Source: Thiorhodococcus drewsii AZ1 (lineage in GTDB: Bacteria; Pseudomonadota; Gammaproteobacteria; Chromatiales; Chromatiaceae). From it: DNA of 64,000 nucleotides. This document shows, piece by piece, positions 53,872 through 62,280 of the stretch; positions within the stretch are counted from its first letter, which is position 1; each line of letters begins with the position of its first letter. A program made the position numbers and the translations under genes. The stretch covers positions 1 to 64,000 of the forward strand of contig NZ_AFWT01000025.1 of assembly GCF_000224065.1 (NCBI RefSeq), written 5' to 3'. The notes under the pieces are model-generated. The model worked only from the letters and a program-made list of their open reading frames with translations, ran no database searches and was not told the origin of the DNA.

Positions 53872-54433
53872 AGGGAGTCCTGATGTCTGGAGGGGATTGA
53901 AAGGTTGGGGCGCCGAGGTTAAACGCGAAGCCTTGCGACTGGAGGGTGCGGCCATCGCCTGCCGTCGCCGGGCTGTCGATGCGCATCGCCCGCTGGGGTT
54001 GCGCGACCTCCATTCGCATGCTAGAAAATAAGCAGTTGCTCGCGGCTTTCATCGCGCGAGTGACCGGCCTGCGGAGGCCCAACTCCGCGCACCACCCGCG
54101 CCATCCCTTGGCGCCCCTTACGCGCCGATTGACGGCGTCTGATCCCGGCCAGGCTGTCGGGACGTCCTGAGCCCGCGTGCGTCCGCACTGCTGATCCTGA
54201 CCCTGACCCTGAGCCTGTATGCCGGACCCCTGTCGCCTCGGCGTCGCCATGCGTGATCGGCGTCGTCGAGACGACAGATGTTCGCGCGATCTCATGACCT
54301 GGGATCCGTCATCGCCTGCGCGGGCGATTCACAAGACCGCGCGCACCATCAGTCAGCGCACGCTGGCCTTCCACCCTCTGGGGAGACACCTCCCCTCAGG
54401 GGCGGGCGTCTCTCCTCCATTCGGAGACGACGC
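53872..54433. other. Intergenic region before the ssb block
   Basis: About 560 bases where transcription changes direction. It contains the first copy of the leader repeat (54306-54349) and a C/G-run hairpin region (54374-54402). No gene seen. Confidence 0.55.
54306..54349 (+). repeat. Leader repeat, copy 1
   Basis: Reads CCGTCATCGCCTGCG, then CGGGCGATTCACAAG and ends GCGCACCAT. The core ATCGCC...GGCGAT can pair. Related copies lie at 57495-57540 and 62236-62280. Copy 1 is 84 bases before a small gene start. Confidence 0.7.
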
Positions 54434-54637
54434 ATGCACACCACCGCAGCATCCATCCGTGCCCTGCGCACGGTGGCCCTGTTCACCACCGGCGTGGCGA
54501 CCTACAGCCACACCTCAGCCTTCGCCCAGCTTCCCGGCTGGCCACGACTCCTGCGCGCCGCACAGCGACTCGCCGAGTCACGCGCCATTCCCAACGAAAG
54601 GACTCTCGATAGGCGACCCGAGCCCCTGCGGTCCTGA
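54434..54637 (+). CDS. Small protein of unknown function upstream of ssb
   Basis: 67 residues. The ATG at 54434 follows CGGAGACGACGC, almost the same ribosome site as that of ssb (CCGGAGACGACATC). The product MHTTAASIRALRTVALFTTG then VATYSHTSAFAQLPGWPRLL has a hydrophobic middle and a basic C-terminus (RTLDRRPEPLRS). No family recognised. The leader and ribosome site argue that it is real and the first gene of the recombination block. Confidence 0.55.
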   Translation: MHTTAASIRALRTVALFTTGVATYSHTSAFAQLPGWPRLLRAAQRLAESRAIPNERTLDRRPEPLRS

Positions 54638-54658
54638 CCTGCAACCGGAGACGACATC

Positions 54659-55171
54659 ATGTCACGCGGCATCAATAAAGTGATCCTCATCGGCAACCTG
54701 GGCGTGGACCCCGAGGTCCGAGCGCTCCCGAGCGGCGACGCCGTCGCCAACCTCTCGCTGGCGACCAGCGAGACCTGGACCGACAAGACCAGTGGCGAGA
54801 GCCGCGAGCGCACCGAGTGGCACCGGGTGGTGCTCTTTGGGCGCCTCGCCGACATCGCCGCCCAGTATCTGCACTCGGGCTCCAAGGTCTACATCGAAGG
54901 CAAGCTGCGCACGCGCCAATACCAGGCGCAGGACGGCAGTGAGCGGTCCGTGACCGACGTGGTGGTCGACGTCACCGGCACCCTGCAGATGCTCGACAGT
55001 CGACCCTCTGATGCGACCGAGCGGCCGAGCGCGAGCGAAAACCCGTCCCGGTCCACACCGACGACAGGACGCCCCGCATCGCGGTCTACACCAGCAAGCG
55101 GACGCGGGCGCTCGGCGGCACGACCAGCGCGAGCCGCCACACCCGACTTCGACGATCCCATCCCGTTCTGA
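54659..55171 (+). CDS. ssb: Single-stranded DNA-binding protein
   Basis: 170 residues. OB-fold motifs [43 protein letters not shown] and [16 protein letters not shown], a disordered Ser/Pro/Arg linker, and the acidic tip DFDDPIPF that recruits partner proteins. The element-encoded SSB probably supports transfer of ssDNA and works with the Bet/Exo pair that follows, as in SXT. Confidence 0.95.
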   Translation: MSRGINKVILIGNLGVDPEVRALPSGDAVANLSLATSETWTDKTSGESRERTEWHRVVLFGRLADIAAQYLHSGSKVYIEGKLRTRQYQAQDGSERSVTDVVVDVTGTLQMLDSRPSDATERPSASENPSRSTPTTGRPASRSTPASGRGRSAARPARAATPDFDDPIPF

Positions 55172-55210
55172 GGGAGACCACATCCGGCCACGCCTTGCGG
55201 TCGGCCATTC

Positions 55211-55240
55211 ACCCCACCGGGGCATCCGTGCCCCCTGGGG
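55211..55240 (+). promoter_or_regulatory. C/G-run hairpin in the bet leader
   Basis: ACCCCACCGGGGCAT then CCGTGCCCCCTGGGG: alternating CCCC/GGGG blocks able to pair imperfectly, between ssb and bet, followed by the ribosome site GGAGG at about 55259. Confidence 0.5.
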
Positions 55241-55268
55241 AGCGGTGCCCCTTTGATCCGGAGGCACC

Positions 55269-56204
55269 ATGAGCAAGTCCAACTCAACGCTGACCACACT
55301 CCCCGCCTGTCGGCTGGCCATCCCGCCCCAGGCCCTCACCGAGCTCGGTCTGGATGCCGCCACCTGGCAGGTCCTGGTCGACTCCATCTTCCCCGCAGCC
55401 AACACGGTCGAGGGTGTTCTTCTCGCCGTCAGATACTGCCAGGCCCGTGGACTGGACGTCATGAAGCGCCCAGTCCATATCGTGCCCATGTGGAACCGCA
55501 GCCTCGGGCGCGAGGTCGAGACCGTCTGGCCCGGCATCGCTGAGGTCCAGACCACCGCCGCGCGCACCGGCCAATGGGCCGGGATGGATCCCGCGCGCTT
55601 CGGCCCCGAGGTCACCCGCAGTTTCAGCGGCAGCATCAAGGTCAACGGCGCCTGGCAGGATCAGGCCGTCACCGTGACCTTTCCTGCCTGGTGCGAGGTG
55701 ACCGTTTACCGTCTGATCGGCGGAGCACGCTGCCCCTTCACCGAAACGGTGTTCTGGGAAGAGACCTACGCCCGCATGGGCGGGGGTGAGCTGCCGACGT
55801 CCATGTGGGTCAAGCGCCCGCGTGGCCAGCTCCTGAAATGCGCCAAGGCGGCGAGTCTGCGCGCGGCCTTTCCCGAGGAGGCGGGCTATACCGCTGAGGA
55901 GATGGCCGGCAAGCCGATCGATGGGGATCTGGTCAGCATGACCGTCGCGACGTCGTCCGCAGAGGCCACCGCAACGCCAACCACTGAGTCAGTTCCGGAG
56001 TCCACCGAGCCGGTGGTCCCGGACGTCGATGAGGCCATCCTCACCCAGATCGAGGGTCTGGTGATCCGCGCGGCCAAGAGCCGGGCCTGGGCTTCGGCCC
56101 AGGACTACTTCAAGGGTCGCTATCAGGGCGAAGTCCTCGACTATGCCCTGGCCGAGCTGGCCCGCGCCGAGCGCGAGAGTTTCGCGCCGGCCGAGGCCGC
56201 CTGA
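55269..56204 (+). CDS. bet: Phage recombination protein Bet (RecT family)
   Basis: 311 residues, GGAGG six bases before the ATG. A RecT/Redbeta-type single-strand annealing protein: SIFPAANTVEGVLLAVRYCQARGLDVMKRPVHIVPMW, GIAEVQTTAARTGQWAGMD and a conserved RPRGQLLKCAKAASLRAAFPEEAGYTAEEMAG. In SXT/R391 the equivalent bet gene promotes recombination between elements. The C-terminal 90 residues are low-complexity then helical. Confidence 0.93.
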   Translation: MSKSNSTLTTLPACRLAIPPQALTELGLDAATWQVLVDSIFPAANTVEGVLLAVRYCQARGLDVMKRPVHIVPMWNRSLGREVETVWPGIAEVQTTAARTGQWAGMDPARFGPEVTRSFSGSIKVNGAWQDQAVTVTFPAWCEVTVYRLIGGARCPFTETVFWEETYARMGGGELPTSMWVKRPRGQLLKCAKAASLRAAFPEEAGYTAEEMAGKPIDGDLVSMTVATSSAEATATPTTESVPESTEPVVPDVDEAILTQIEGLVIRAAKSRAWASAQDYFKGRYQGEVLDYALAELARAERESFAPAEAA

Positions 56205-56237
56205 GCCTTCATCCGACCGGTCCGTCCGGTCGCACTT

Positions 56238-56267
56238 CCCCCCCACGGGACACCGCTCCTGTGGGGG
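56238..56267 (+). promoter_or_regulatory. C/G-run hairpin in the exo leader
   Basis: CCCCCACGGG pairs with CCTGTGGGGG (one G-T pair) around an 8-base loop, between bet and exo. A smaller stem CCGACCGG/CCGGTCG precedes it. Confidence 0.55.
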
Positions 56268-56296
56268 AGTGGTGCGCCCACTGACTGGAGCCTCCC

Positions 56297-57382
56297 ATGA
56301 AGATCGTCAACCTCTCCCAGCGCACGCCCGCATGGCTCGCCTGGCGCGCCCAGGGCGTCACCGCCTCCGAGGCGGCCGTCATCCTCGGTCGCTCGCCCTA
56401 TCAGACGCCCTGGCGCCTGTGGGCCGAGAAGACTGGACTCTGTCTCCCGGATGACCTGTCCAACAACCCCTTTGTCCAACGCGGCATTGCCCTGGAGGAT
56501 ACCGCCCGTCAGGGCTTCGAAGAGCGGCACGACACCTTGCTGTTGCCGGTCTGTGCCGAGCATACCGACCATCCGGCTTTGCGCTGCTCCTTCGACGGAC
56601 TCACCGAGAGCGACGAGCCGGTCGAGCTCAAGGTGCCGGCGCAGAAGACCTGGGACGCCGTGGCCCGTGAGGGCGAGGACAGCCTGGCCTTTGGGCTCTA
56701 CTGGGTCCAGGTGCAGTTCCAGCTCGCCGTTGCCGAGGCCGCGCGCGGCTGGCTCGTCTTCGATCCGGTCAGACCCAAGGTCCGGGCGCTGGAATTCGTC
56801 ATCGAGCGCGACGCCGGTTTCATCGAGCAGGAGCTGATCCCGGCCTGCCTCCAGTTCCACGAGGCGGTGCGCAAGAAGCAAGAGCCGACCCCGGACCCGC
56901 AGCGGGACTGCTTCGTCCCGATGGGCGAAGAGGCGCTGCAATGGGACCGCCTGGCGGCCCAGTACCGCGCGGCCGAGCGTCGGGCCAAGGTCCTCGAGGC
57001 CGAACTCAAGGGGCACAAGGCGCAGTTGGCCGAGGCTCAGAGCGGATTGGTCGGGCTGATGGGGGAGTTTCTGCTCGCCGATCAGACCGACCTGCGGGTG
57101 CTGCGCTATCGCCAGCAGGGATCGGTGGATTACGCCACCGCACTTGAGGCGCTGATGCCTGACCTGGATCCAACCCTCCTGGAGTCACACCGCCGACCTG
57201 CCAGCGAGCGGGTGCGGGTCACGCTCAAGGGCGACGACGCGCAGCCGGCACCGGCCGAGCCCGACACGCCCCGACGCCGTCGGCGGAAGGCGTCAGCCCA
57301 GGCGTCCGCGCCCGCAGCGGACGATTCCGCTGCGTCGGTCACCGAGACCACCCTGGAACCAGAGCCCATCGGCTATTTCTGA
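56297..57382 (+). CDS. exo: YqaJ-type alkaline exonuclease (lambda Exo-like)
   Basis: 361 residues, GGAG about seven bases upstream. RTPAWLAWRAQGVTASEAAVILGRSPY is the YqaJ N-terminal signature; NPFVQRGIALEDTARQGFE, LRCSFDGL and EPVELKVP provide the catalytic Glu, Asp and E-x-K of the nuclease; YWVQVQFQLAV follows. A coiled-coil (about 215-255) and a basic, Ala/Pro-rich tail extend it beyond lambda Exo's length. Partner of Bet in dsDNA recombination. Confidence 0.92.
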   Translation: MKIVNLSQRTPAWLAWRAQGVTASEAAVILGRSPYQTPWRLWAEKTGLCLPDDLSNNPFVQRGIALEDTARQGFEERHDTLLLPVCAEHTDHPALRCSFDGLTESDEPVELKVPAQKTWDAVAREGEDSLAFGLYWVQVQFQLAVAEAARGWLVFDPVRPKVRALEFVIERDAGFIEQELIPACLQFHEAVRKKQEPTPDPQRDCFVPMGEEALQWDRLAAQYRAAERRAKVLEAELKGHKAQLAEAQSGLVGLMGEFLLADQTDLRVLRYRQQGSVDYATALEALMPDLDPTLLESHRRPASERVRVTLKGDDAQPAPAEPDTPRRRRRKASAQASAPAADDSAASVTETTLEPEPIGYF

Positions 57383-57494
57383 CCACCATCCAGCCGTGCC
57401 CCACGCGGGCACGGTCTTCACGGCAGAGGGCTCGCCCGTCAGGCGCCATCGGGCCTGAGGGGCCAGCCCTTTCCGACGTGCTCACAGCCTGAGC

Positions 57495-57540
57495 CCGTCC
57501 ATCGCCTGCGGGGGCGATCCACCAAGATCCCGCGCACCAC
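57495..57540 (+). repeat. Leader repeat, copy 2
   Basis: CCGTCCATCGCCTGCGG then GGGCGATCCACCAAG and CGCGCACCAC. Same layout as copies at 54306 and 62236; about 107 bases before the MoxR gene. Confidence 0.7.
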
Positions 57541-57586
57541 CGCCCGGCCTCAAGCCGACATCCATCCGCCAGCCCGCGCTGGCTTC

Positions 57587-57619
57587 ACCCCACGGGGAGA
57601 TTCGTCTCCCCACCGGGGC
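57587..57619 (+). promoter_or_regulatory. C/G-run hairpin in the MoxR-gene leader
   Basis: CCCC-AC-GGGGAGA, loop TTCG, TCTCCCC-ACC-GGGG: a 7-bp perfect inner stem flanked by pairing C4/G4 blocks. The stable UUCG-type loop and the position just before the GGAG ribosome site suggest an RNA function. Confidence 0.6.
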
Positions 57620-57646
57620 GGCGTCTCCCCTTCGCCGGAGAGACGC

Positions 57647-58603
57647 ATGCGCACCACCCAAAGCTTCAATATCGCCCAGACCTTTGGGGTCAATGCCCCC
57701 AAGGGCCTGACCATCGAAGGCTTCGCTGACGACGGGCATCCGCAGATTCCCGTCCTGACTCCTTACGTCTTCCGCCAGGGACTCTCCTCGGTGCTGGCCT
57801 TTCTGCGCCAGGCCGGGGGCGATGCCTTCCTGCTCACCGGTCCGACCGGCAGCGGCAAGACCTCGCTGATCTGTCAGGTGGCGGCCCGGCTCCACTGGCC
57901 GGTCCAATCCGTCGCCTGTCATGGGCGCATGGAGCTGTCCGACCTGGTCGGGCAGTTCGTGCTCTGCGAAGGCTCCACGCGCTTCGTCCATGGTCCGCTG
58001 GCCATCGCGCTACGCGAGGGGCATCTCCTCATCCTCAACGAGATCGACCTCATGGACCCGGCGGAGCTGGCTGGACTCAACGACGTGATCGAGGGCCAGC
58101 CCCTGGTGATCGCCCAGAACGGCGGCGAGGTCATCCGACCCAACCCGACGTTTCGGGTCTTCGCCACCGGCAACACCGCTGGTGCCGGTGATCCCACCGG
58201 GCTCTATCAGGGCGTGCTGCGCCAGAACCTGGCCCTGCTGGACCGCTTCCGCGTCCTGCAGGTCGGCTATCTGTCCCCGGATGACGAACTGGGGGTCCTG
58301 GAGACCTGCGCCCCGAGCCTGCCGCGCGAGGTGGCGAGGCTGATGATCACCGTTGCCAACGAGATCCGGCGACTGTTCCTCGGTGAAGGGGAGCAGGGCG
58401 CCGAACTGACCGTGACGCTTTCCACCCGCACCCTGGTGCGCTGGGCACGCCTGGCGCTGACCTTCCGCGGGGCGCCGCAGCCGATCGCCTATGCCCTTGA
58501 GCAGGCGCTGACCGCACGGGCCGAGCCCGAGCAGCGCGAGGCCATCCACCGGCTCGCCGCCGATGTGATGGGCGACCTCTGGAGCGGAGGGACCGCGCCA
58601 TGA
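57647..58603 (+). CDS. MoxR/CobS-like AAA+ ATPase
   Basis: 318 residues, ATG at 57647 with GGAGAG upstream. Walker A GPTGSGKT (65-72), Walker B HLLILNEIDLMDP, sensor region FRVFATGNTAGAGDPTG with the arginine-finger stretch ALLDRFRVL. MoxR-type ATPases act as chaperones together with VWA-domain partners; the partner here is the gene at 60205. In SXT the equivalent is annotated cobS, but no cobalamin pathway is present. Overlaps the next gene by four bases. Confidence 0.9.
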   Translation: MRTTQSFNIAQTFGVNAPKGLTIEGFADDGHPQIPVLTPYVFRQGLSSVLAFLRQAGGDAFLLTGPTGSGKTSLICQVAARLHWPVQSVACHGRMELSDLVGQFVLCEGSTRFVHGPLAIALREGHLLILNEIDLMDPAELAGLNDVIEGQPLVIAQNGGEVIRPNPTFRVFATGNTAGAGDPTGLYQGVLRQNLALLDRFRVLQVGYLSPDDELGVLETCAPSLPREVARLMITVANEIRRLFLGEGEQGAELTVTLSTRTLVRWARLALTFRGAPQPIAYALEQALTARAEPEQREAIHRLAADVMGDLWSGGTAP

Positions 58604-58944
58604 GCGAGCCCTTCCAGCTCTATCGTTACACCCACGCCGACGGCTCGGCCAAGGACTGGGCCTGGCGACGCCGTCAGGACGGCTCCAGCGAAGTGCGCTG
58701 GGGTCGTGCCGGGCACTTGGCGCAGAGCCGGATCTATCCGGCGAGCCGCTACGAGCGCCTGCTGCGGACGGTCCAGGCCAAGCTCGCCAAGGGCTATGTC
58801 GACCTGGGTATCCGTGAGCTGGACGGGCAGGGACGCCTAATCGAGCCAACCGACCCACCACCCACCCCCAGCGTCCCGACACCGCCGACGCCGGACATCG
58901 ATCTGTCCGCGCTCGACAGCGATATCGACGACGACTGGTTCTGA
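58600..58944 (+). CDS. WGR-domain protein
   Basis: 114 residues, ATGA overlap with the ATPase gene. YRYTHADGSAKDWAWRRRQDGSSEVRWGRAGHLAQSRI matches the WGR domain (central Trp-Gly-Arg), known as a nucleic-acid-binding module in PARP and MolR proteins. The C-terminus is Pro-rich and ends in an acidic tip DSDIDDDWF. It may bring the MoxR/VWA complex to DNA or RNA; that is inference. Confidence 0.75.
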   Translation: MSEPFQLYRYTHADGSAKDWAWRRRQDGSSEVRWGRAGHLAQSRIYPASRYERLLRTVQAKLAKGYVDLGIRELDGQGRLIEPTDPPPTPSVPTPPTPDIDLSALDSDIDDDWF

Positions 58945-58960
58945 TCGCAAACCAACCAAG

Positions 58961-58987
58961 CCGATGGGCACATCACAGACCCATCGG
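58961..58987 (+). promoter_or_regulatory. Hairpin in the DUF3150-gene leader
   Basis: CCGATGGG (58961-58968) pairs perfectly with CCCATCGG (58980-58987), 35 bases before the ATG at 59022. Confidence 0.5.
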
Positions 58988-59021
58988 GGCCGGTGGTGCG
59001 CTCGCTCGGCGGGAGACCAGC

Positions 59022-60086
59022 ATGACGACGACCACACTCGATGACACTCTCATCACCCTGACCGAGCGCCTGTCGCTCATCGTCCTGACCGTCAGCACCT
59101 GGTCCGGGCGCAAGAAGCTGCGGGCCGATGACCTGGGCCTTCAGGCGGGCGAGATCCCCTCCGAGGAACTGGTCTCGCTCGGCAGCAAACGCCTCTGTAA
59201 TCCGGATGCGATCCGCGTCTTCCACACCCTCAAGGGCCAGGCCGAGCGCGCCTGCCTCAAGGTCGGCACGCGCTTTCTAGGCGGCTATCTGGTCCCCAAC
59301 GACCAGGTCGACGGGCTGTGCTGCGTGCTCGACGGACTCAAGCGGGACTTCGAGCACGAGGTCCAGTCCTTCCTGGCCGAGTACGACCGGGAAATCGCCG
59401 ACTGGATCGCCCGGCATCCCGACTGGGAGCGGCAACTGCGTGCGGCCGTGGATCCGGCCGAGGTCATCGGAACACGCTTCTCCTTCCGCTACCGCCCGCT
59501 GGTCATTCAGCCGGCGGATGGGCATCGCGAGACCCTCACAGAGGACGTTGCCGAGATCGGCCACACCATCTTTCACGAGGTCGCGCAGATCGCCGTCTCG
59601 CTGGAAAAGAGCCTGGTCGGCAAGGACAGCCTGACCCAACGCGCGCTCGGCACCTTCCGGCGCATCCAGGAGAAGCTTGCCGTGCTGTCGTTCATCGACC
59701 CACGGATTCAGCCGATCCTGGAGTTGGTGGAGGGTTTTCTGAGCCGGGTGCCCAGGCGCGGACCCATCAGCGGGGCACTGTTCCAGGAGGGCTTCGGTCT
59801 CTGGCTGCTGCTCTGTGATGAGGAACGTCTGACCCGGCATGGGGCGGGGCGGTTGGCGGGGGATGTTGATCCCGACAGCGACCCCCCGGAGCGCGACAGT
59901 GATGTCGATGCCCAGCGTACGGAAGCCGAGCGGACGCCACGCCTGGACCTGGACGATGACAGCGAACTGACGACCGAGACGGATGTCCCGGTCACCGAGT
60001 CGGTCTCCAGCCGGAAGCCGGCAATGTCCCACGACATCGACGTACCGGACGCGAACGCTGACGTTCCGTTGGACTGCTTCTTCTAG
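59022..60086 (+). CDS. DUF3150 domain protein
   Basis: 354 residues, GGGAG about eight bases upstream. ERLSLIVLTVSTWSGRKKLRADDLGL and FHTLKGQAERACLKVGTRFLGGYLVPN fit DUF3150, a family encoded next to MoxR and VWA genes in SXT/IncA/C-type elements and some phages. Mostly helical, with an acidic, low-complexity C-terminus (from about 285) ending VPLDCFF. Role unknown. Confidence 0.82.
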   Translation: MTTTTLDDTLITLTERLSLIVLTVSTWSGRKKLRADDLGLQAGEIPSEELVSLGSKRLCNPDAIRVFHTLKGQAERACLKVGTRFLGGYLVPNDQVDGLCCVLDGLKRDFEHEVQSFLAEYDREIADWIARHPDWERQLRAAVDPAEVIGTRFSFRYRPLVIQPADGHRETLTEDVAEIGHTIFHEVAQIAVSLEKSLVGKDSLTQRALGTFRRIQEKLAVLSFIDPRIQPILELVEGFLSRVPRRGPISGALFQEGFGLWLLLCDEERLTRHGAGRLAGDVDPDSDPPERDSDVDAQRTEAERTPRLDLDDDSELTTETDVPVTESVSSRKPAMSHDIDVPDANADVPLDCFF

Positions 60087-60093
60087 CCCAATC

Positions 60094-60176
60094 CGCCCCG
60101 ACAGGGGCGATCCAACTGCCGCCGGCAATCGCCGGCGGTCTTCAACCCATCGGGGTGCAGCGCGCCCCGGTGGGGC
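60094..60176 (+). promoter_or_regulatory. Three-hairpin leader of the VWA gene
   Basis: Three stems in a row: CGCCCC/GGGGCG (60094-60109, loop GACA), CCGCCGGC/GCCGGCGG (60119-60138, loop AATC) and the C/G-run pair CCCATCGGGG...CCCCGGTGGGG (60147-60176). Then the ribosome site CCGGAGAGA and the ATG at 60205. Confidence 0.6.
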
Positions 60177-60204
60177 GGCTGTGTTCCCGCACCGGAGAGA
60201 CAGC

Positions 60205-62010
60205 ATGCACACCAAGACACTGCATCAGGCCATGCCCATCGTCGCCACCGCACTCGCACGCAAGTTCGGCGTCGCGGTGATCGTGGGCGGCACTCAGGCG
60301 CAGACCGACGGGCGCACCATCTGGCTGCCGGATCTACCGGCGGCATCCAACCTGCGCCCGGTCGCCTGGGGCTTCCTGGCTCATGAGGCGAGCCATGTCC
60401 GCCATACCGACATGGCGGTGTTCCAGAGCGCGGGCGCGGCCTCGCCGCTACGCCAACATCTGCTCAACATCCTGGAGGACATCCGCATCGAGCGGGCCAT
60501 CCGTCATCAATACCCTGGCACCCGCGCGACGCTGGAGCGCGTCATCGACTGGATGCTGGCCGAGGGGCAGCTCAAGGCCCCACAGGCCGGTGAGCATCCG
60601 GCGCGGATCCTGACCGGCTTTCTGCTGCTCAGTCTGCGTGCCCGGGCGCTGGGCCAGACGGCTCTGATCCCGCATGCCACGGCGGCAGAGCAGGTGCTGC
60701 GTCAGACCTTCCCAGCCTCGCTGGTCCATCGACTGTTGGGCCTGATGAGTCGGGTCGGAGGGCTGACAAACACCGCCGAGGCCGCCGCGTTGGCGACCCA
60801 AATCGAAGGGCTGCTCGAAGAGGAGGCCGAGGCGCAGCCACCGACTAACCAAGCCAGTGATGGCGATTCGGGTCAATCCGATGAGGCCAACGATGAGGTG
60901 GCCGGGCAGGGCAGTCCTGGAGCCGATCCGGAGACCGCCGAAACGGACGCAGAGAACGCGGCTGATCCCAGTCCCGCCGATGACGCCACCGACGATGAGA
61001 TGGCCGATAAGGATGACGCACAGTCGGCTGACGTCGAGTCCGGTACCGATGGTGACTCGGGAGATGACACAGGCGATGGCAATACGAGCGGCGACGGCGT
61101 TTCTGGACAGTCCGATGCCCAGGACACAGTCGATCAGATCCGCCAAGCCCTCGCGGCCACGACGGATGACCTGGACGGCGATCTGTTCGAGGCCACCAGC
61201 CTCATGCTGGGCCAGGCCGGAGCCGATGGTTCCAGCCCATTGCTGCTGCCGGCGGCCGAGGAGGCCCGTGTCGATCCGCTACGCGGCAAGCTCGTCCTCG
61301 ACGAGGCTCAGGCCACCTCGCGGACGCTCCTCGTCCGGCTCCAGGGTTTGGTGCAGGCGAGCCGTCTCGATCGGCCCTTGCCGGTCCATCAGGGGCGCAA
61401 GCTCATCCCCAACCGGCTACATCGGGCCGGTGTTGGAGAAGGACGTCTGTTCGCGCGCAAGACGGCGCGGACGACGCCGAACACCGCCGTGCATCTGCTG
61501 GTCGATCTGTCCGGCTCCATGTCACGCCAGGTGACCACCAGCATGCGGGCCTATCAGGTGGCCCTGGAGGCGGCGCTCGCCTTGGCCTTGGCGCTCGACC
61601 GCATTCCCGGCGTCTCGGTCGCGGTGACCGCCTTTCCGGGCGAGTCCGGGGATGAGGCGACCGTGACCCGTCTGCTCCAGCATGGGCAGCGCCCGGCCGC
61701 TCGGGCCGGCGCCTTCGCGCAGTCACCACATGGCAGTACGCCGCTGGCGCAAGGGCTGTGGTTCGCGGCGGCGGATCTGCTGCTGCGCCCGGAGCCCCGG
61801 CGTCTCATCCTGACCCTGACCGACGGCGAGCCCGATGACCCGGCGCTGGCCCTTTCGGTCATCGCGCAATGCGAGCAGGCGGGCCTGGAACTGTCCGGGC
61901 TCGGCATCCAGCACGACGTCTCATTGCTGTTCCGGCACAGCCGGGTGATCGAGGCGGTCGACGATCTCAAGCAGGCCCTGTTCGGGCTCGCCGAGCGCCT
62001 GCTGGTCTAG
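60205..62010 (+). CDS. VWA-domain protein with HExxH metalloprotease motif (CobT-like)
   Basis: 601 residues, ATG at 60205 preceded by CCGGAGAGACAG; the longer frame is rejected because it overlaps the DUF3150 gene and the leader. N-terminal zincin-like part: WGFLAHEASHVRHTDM (His 60, Glu 61, His 64) and ILEDIRIERAI with a candidate third ligand Glu. An Asp/Glu/Ser-rich low-complexity linker (about 210-310) leads to a VWA domain with MIDAS HLLVDLSGSMSRQ (Asp 434) and ILTLTDGEPDD. It resembles the CobT-like proteins of SXT elements. With the MoxR ATPase it likely forms a chaperone/protease-like complex; the substrate is unknown. Confidence 0.85.
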   Translation: MHTKTLHQAMPIVATALARKFGVAVIVGGTQAQTDGRTIWLPDLPAASNLRPVAWGFLAHEASHVRHTDMAVFQSAGAASPLRQHLLNILEDIRIERAIRHQYPGTRATLERVIDWMLAEGQLKAPQAGEHPARILTGFLLLSLRARALGQTALIPHATAAEQVLRQTFPASLVHRLLGLMSRVGGLTNTAEAAALATQIEGLLEEEAEAQPPTNQASDGDSGQSDEANDEVAGQGSPGADPETAETDAENAADPSPADDATDDEMADKDDAQSADVESGTDGDSGDDTGDGNTSGDGVSGQSDAQDTVDQIRQALAATTDDLDGDLFEATSLMLGQAGADGSSPLLLPAAEEARVDPLRGKLVLDEAQATSRTLLVRLQGLVQASRLDRPLPVHQGRKLIPNRLHRAGVGEGRLFARKTARTTPNTAVHLLVDLSGSMSRQVTTSMRAYQVALEAALALALALDRIPGVSVAVTAFPGESGDEATVTRLLQHGQRPAARAGAFAQSPHGSTPLAQGLWFAAADLLLRPEPRRLILTLTDGEPDDPALALSVIAQCEQAGLELSGLGIQHDVSLLFRHSRVIEAVDDLKQALFGLAERLLV

Positions 62011-62062
62011 GGCGCGCCCGCGCTTCCTTTCCAACCAACCATCCCGGCATCCGCCGGGCTCA

Positions 62063-62088
62063 CCCCATGGGGACGTCTCCCCATGGGG
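62063..62088 (+). promoter_or_regulatory. C/G-run palindrome (orphan leader)
   Basis: CCCCATGGGGA (62063-62073) pairs perfectly with TCCCCATGGGG (62078-62088), loop CGTC. Preceded by CCCGGC/GCCGGG. Same architecture as the leaders of bet, exo and the MoxR gene. Confidence 0.55.
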
Positions 62089-62235
62089 GCGTCCCTCTCA
62101 TCGCCGAGGGCTTGTTCTGACGCGATCAGCTTCGATCGCTCGGCTCCGGGGCTCGGCCCCGGAGTCTGTCCCCTCGGTCGCCTTGGCACCGGCGGTCGAG
62201 CGGACAGGCTTTCAATGGCGGCCCTGATCGGGTTG

Positions 62236-62280
62236 CCGTCCATCGCCCGCGGAGGCGATTCATCAAGCGTCCGCGCACCA
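62236..62280 (+). repeat. Leader repeat, copy 3
   Basis: CCGTCCATCGCCCGCGGA, GGCGATTCATCAAG, CCGCGCACCA. Followed by a small stem CCGCCGGTTTTACCGGC-like. About 257 bases before the DUF427 gene. Confidence 0.7.

Noticed and set aside
54197..54218. Short CTGACC repeats as iterons
   Set aside because: Only three to four imperfect 6-bp units without replication genes or an AT-rich region next to them.
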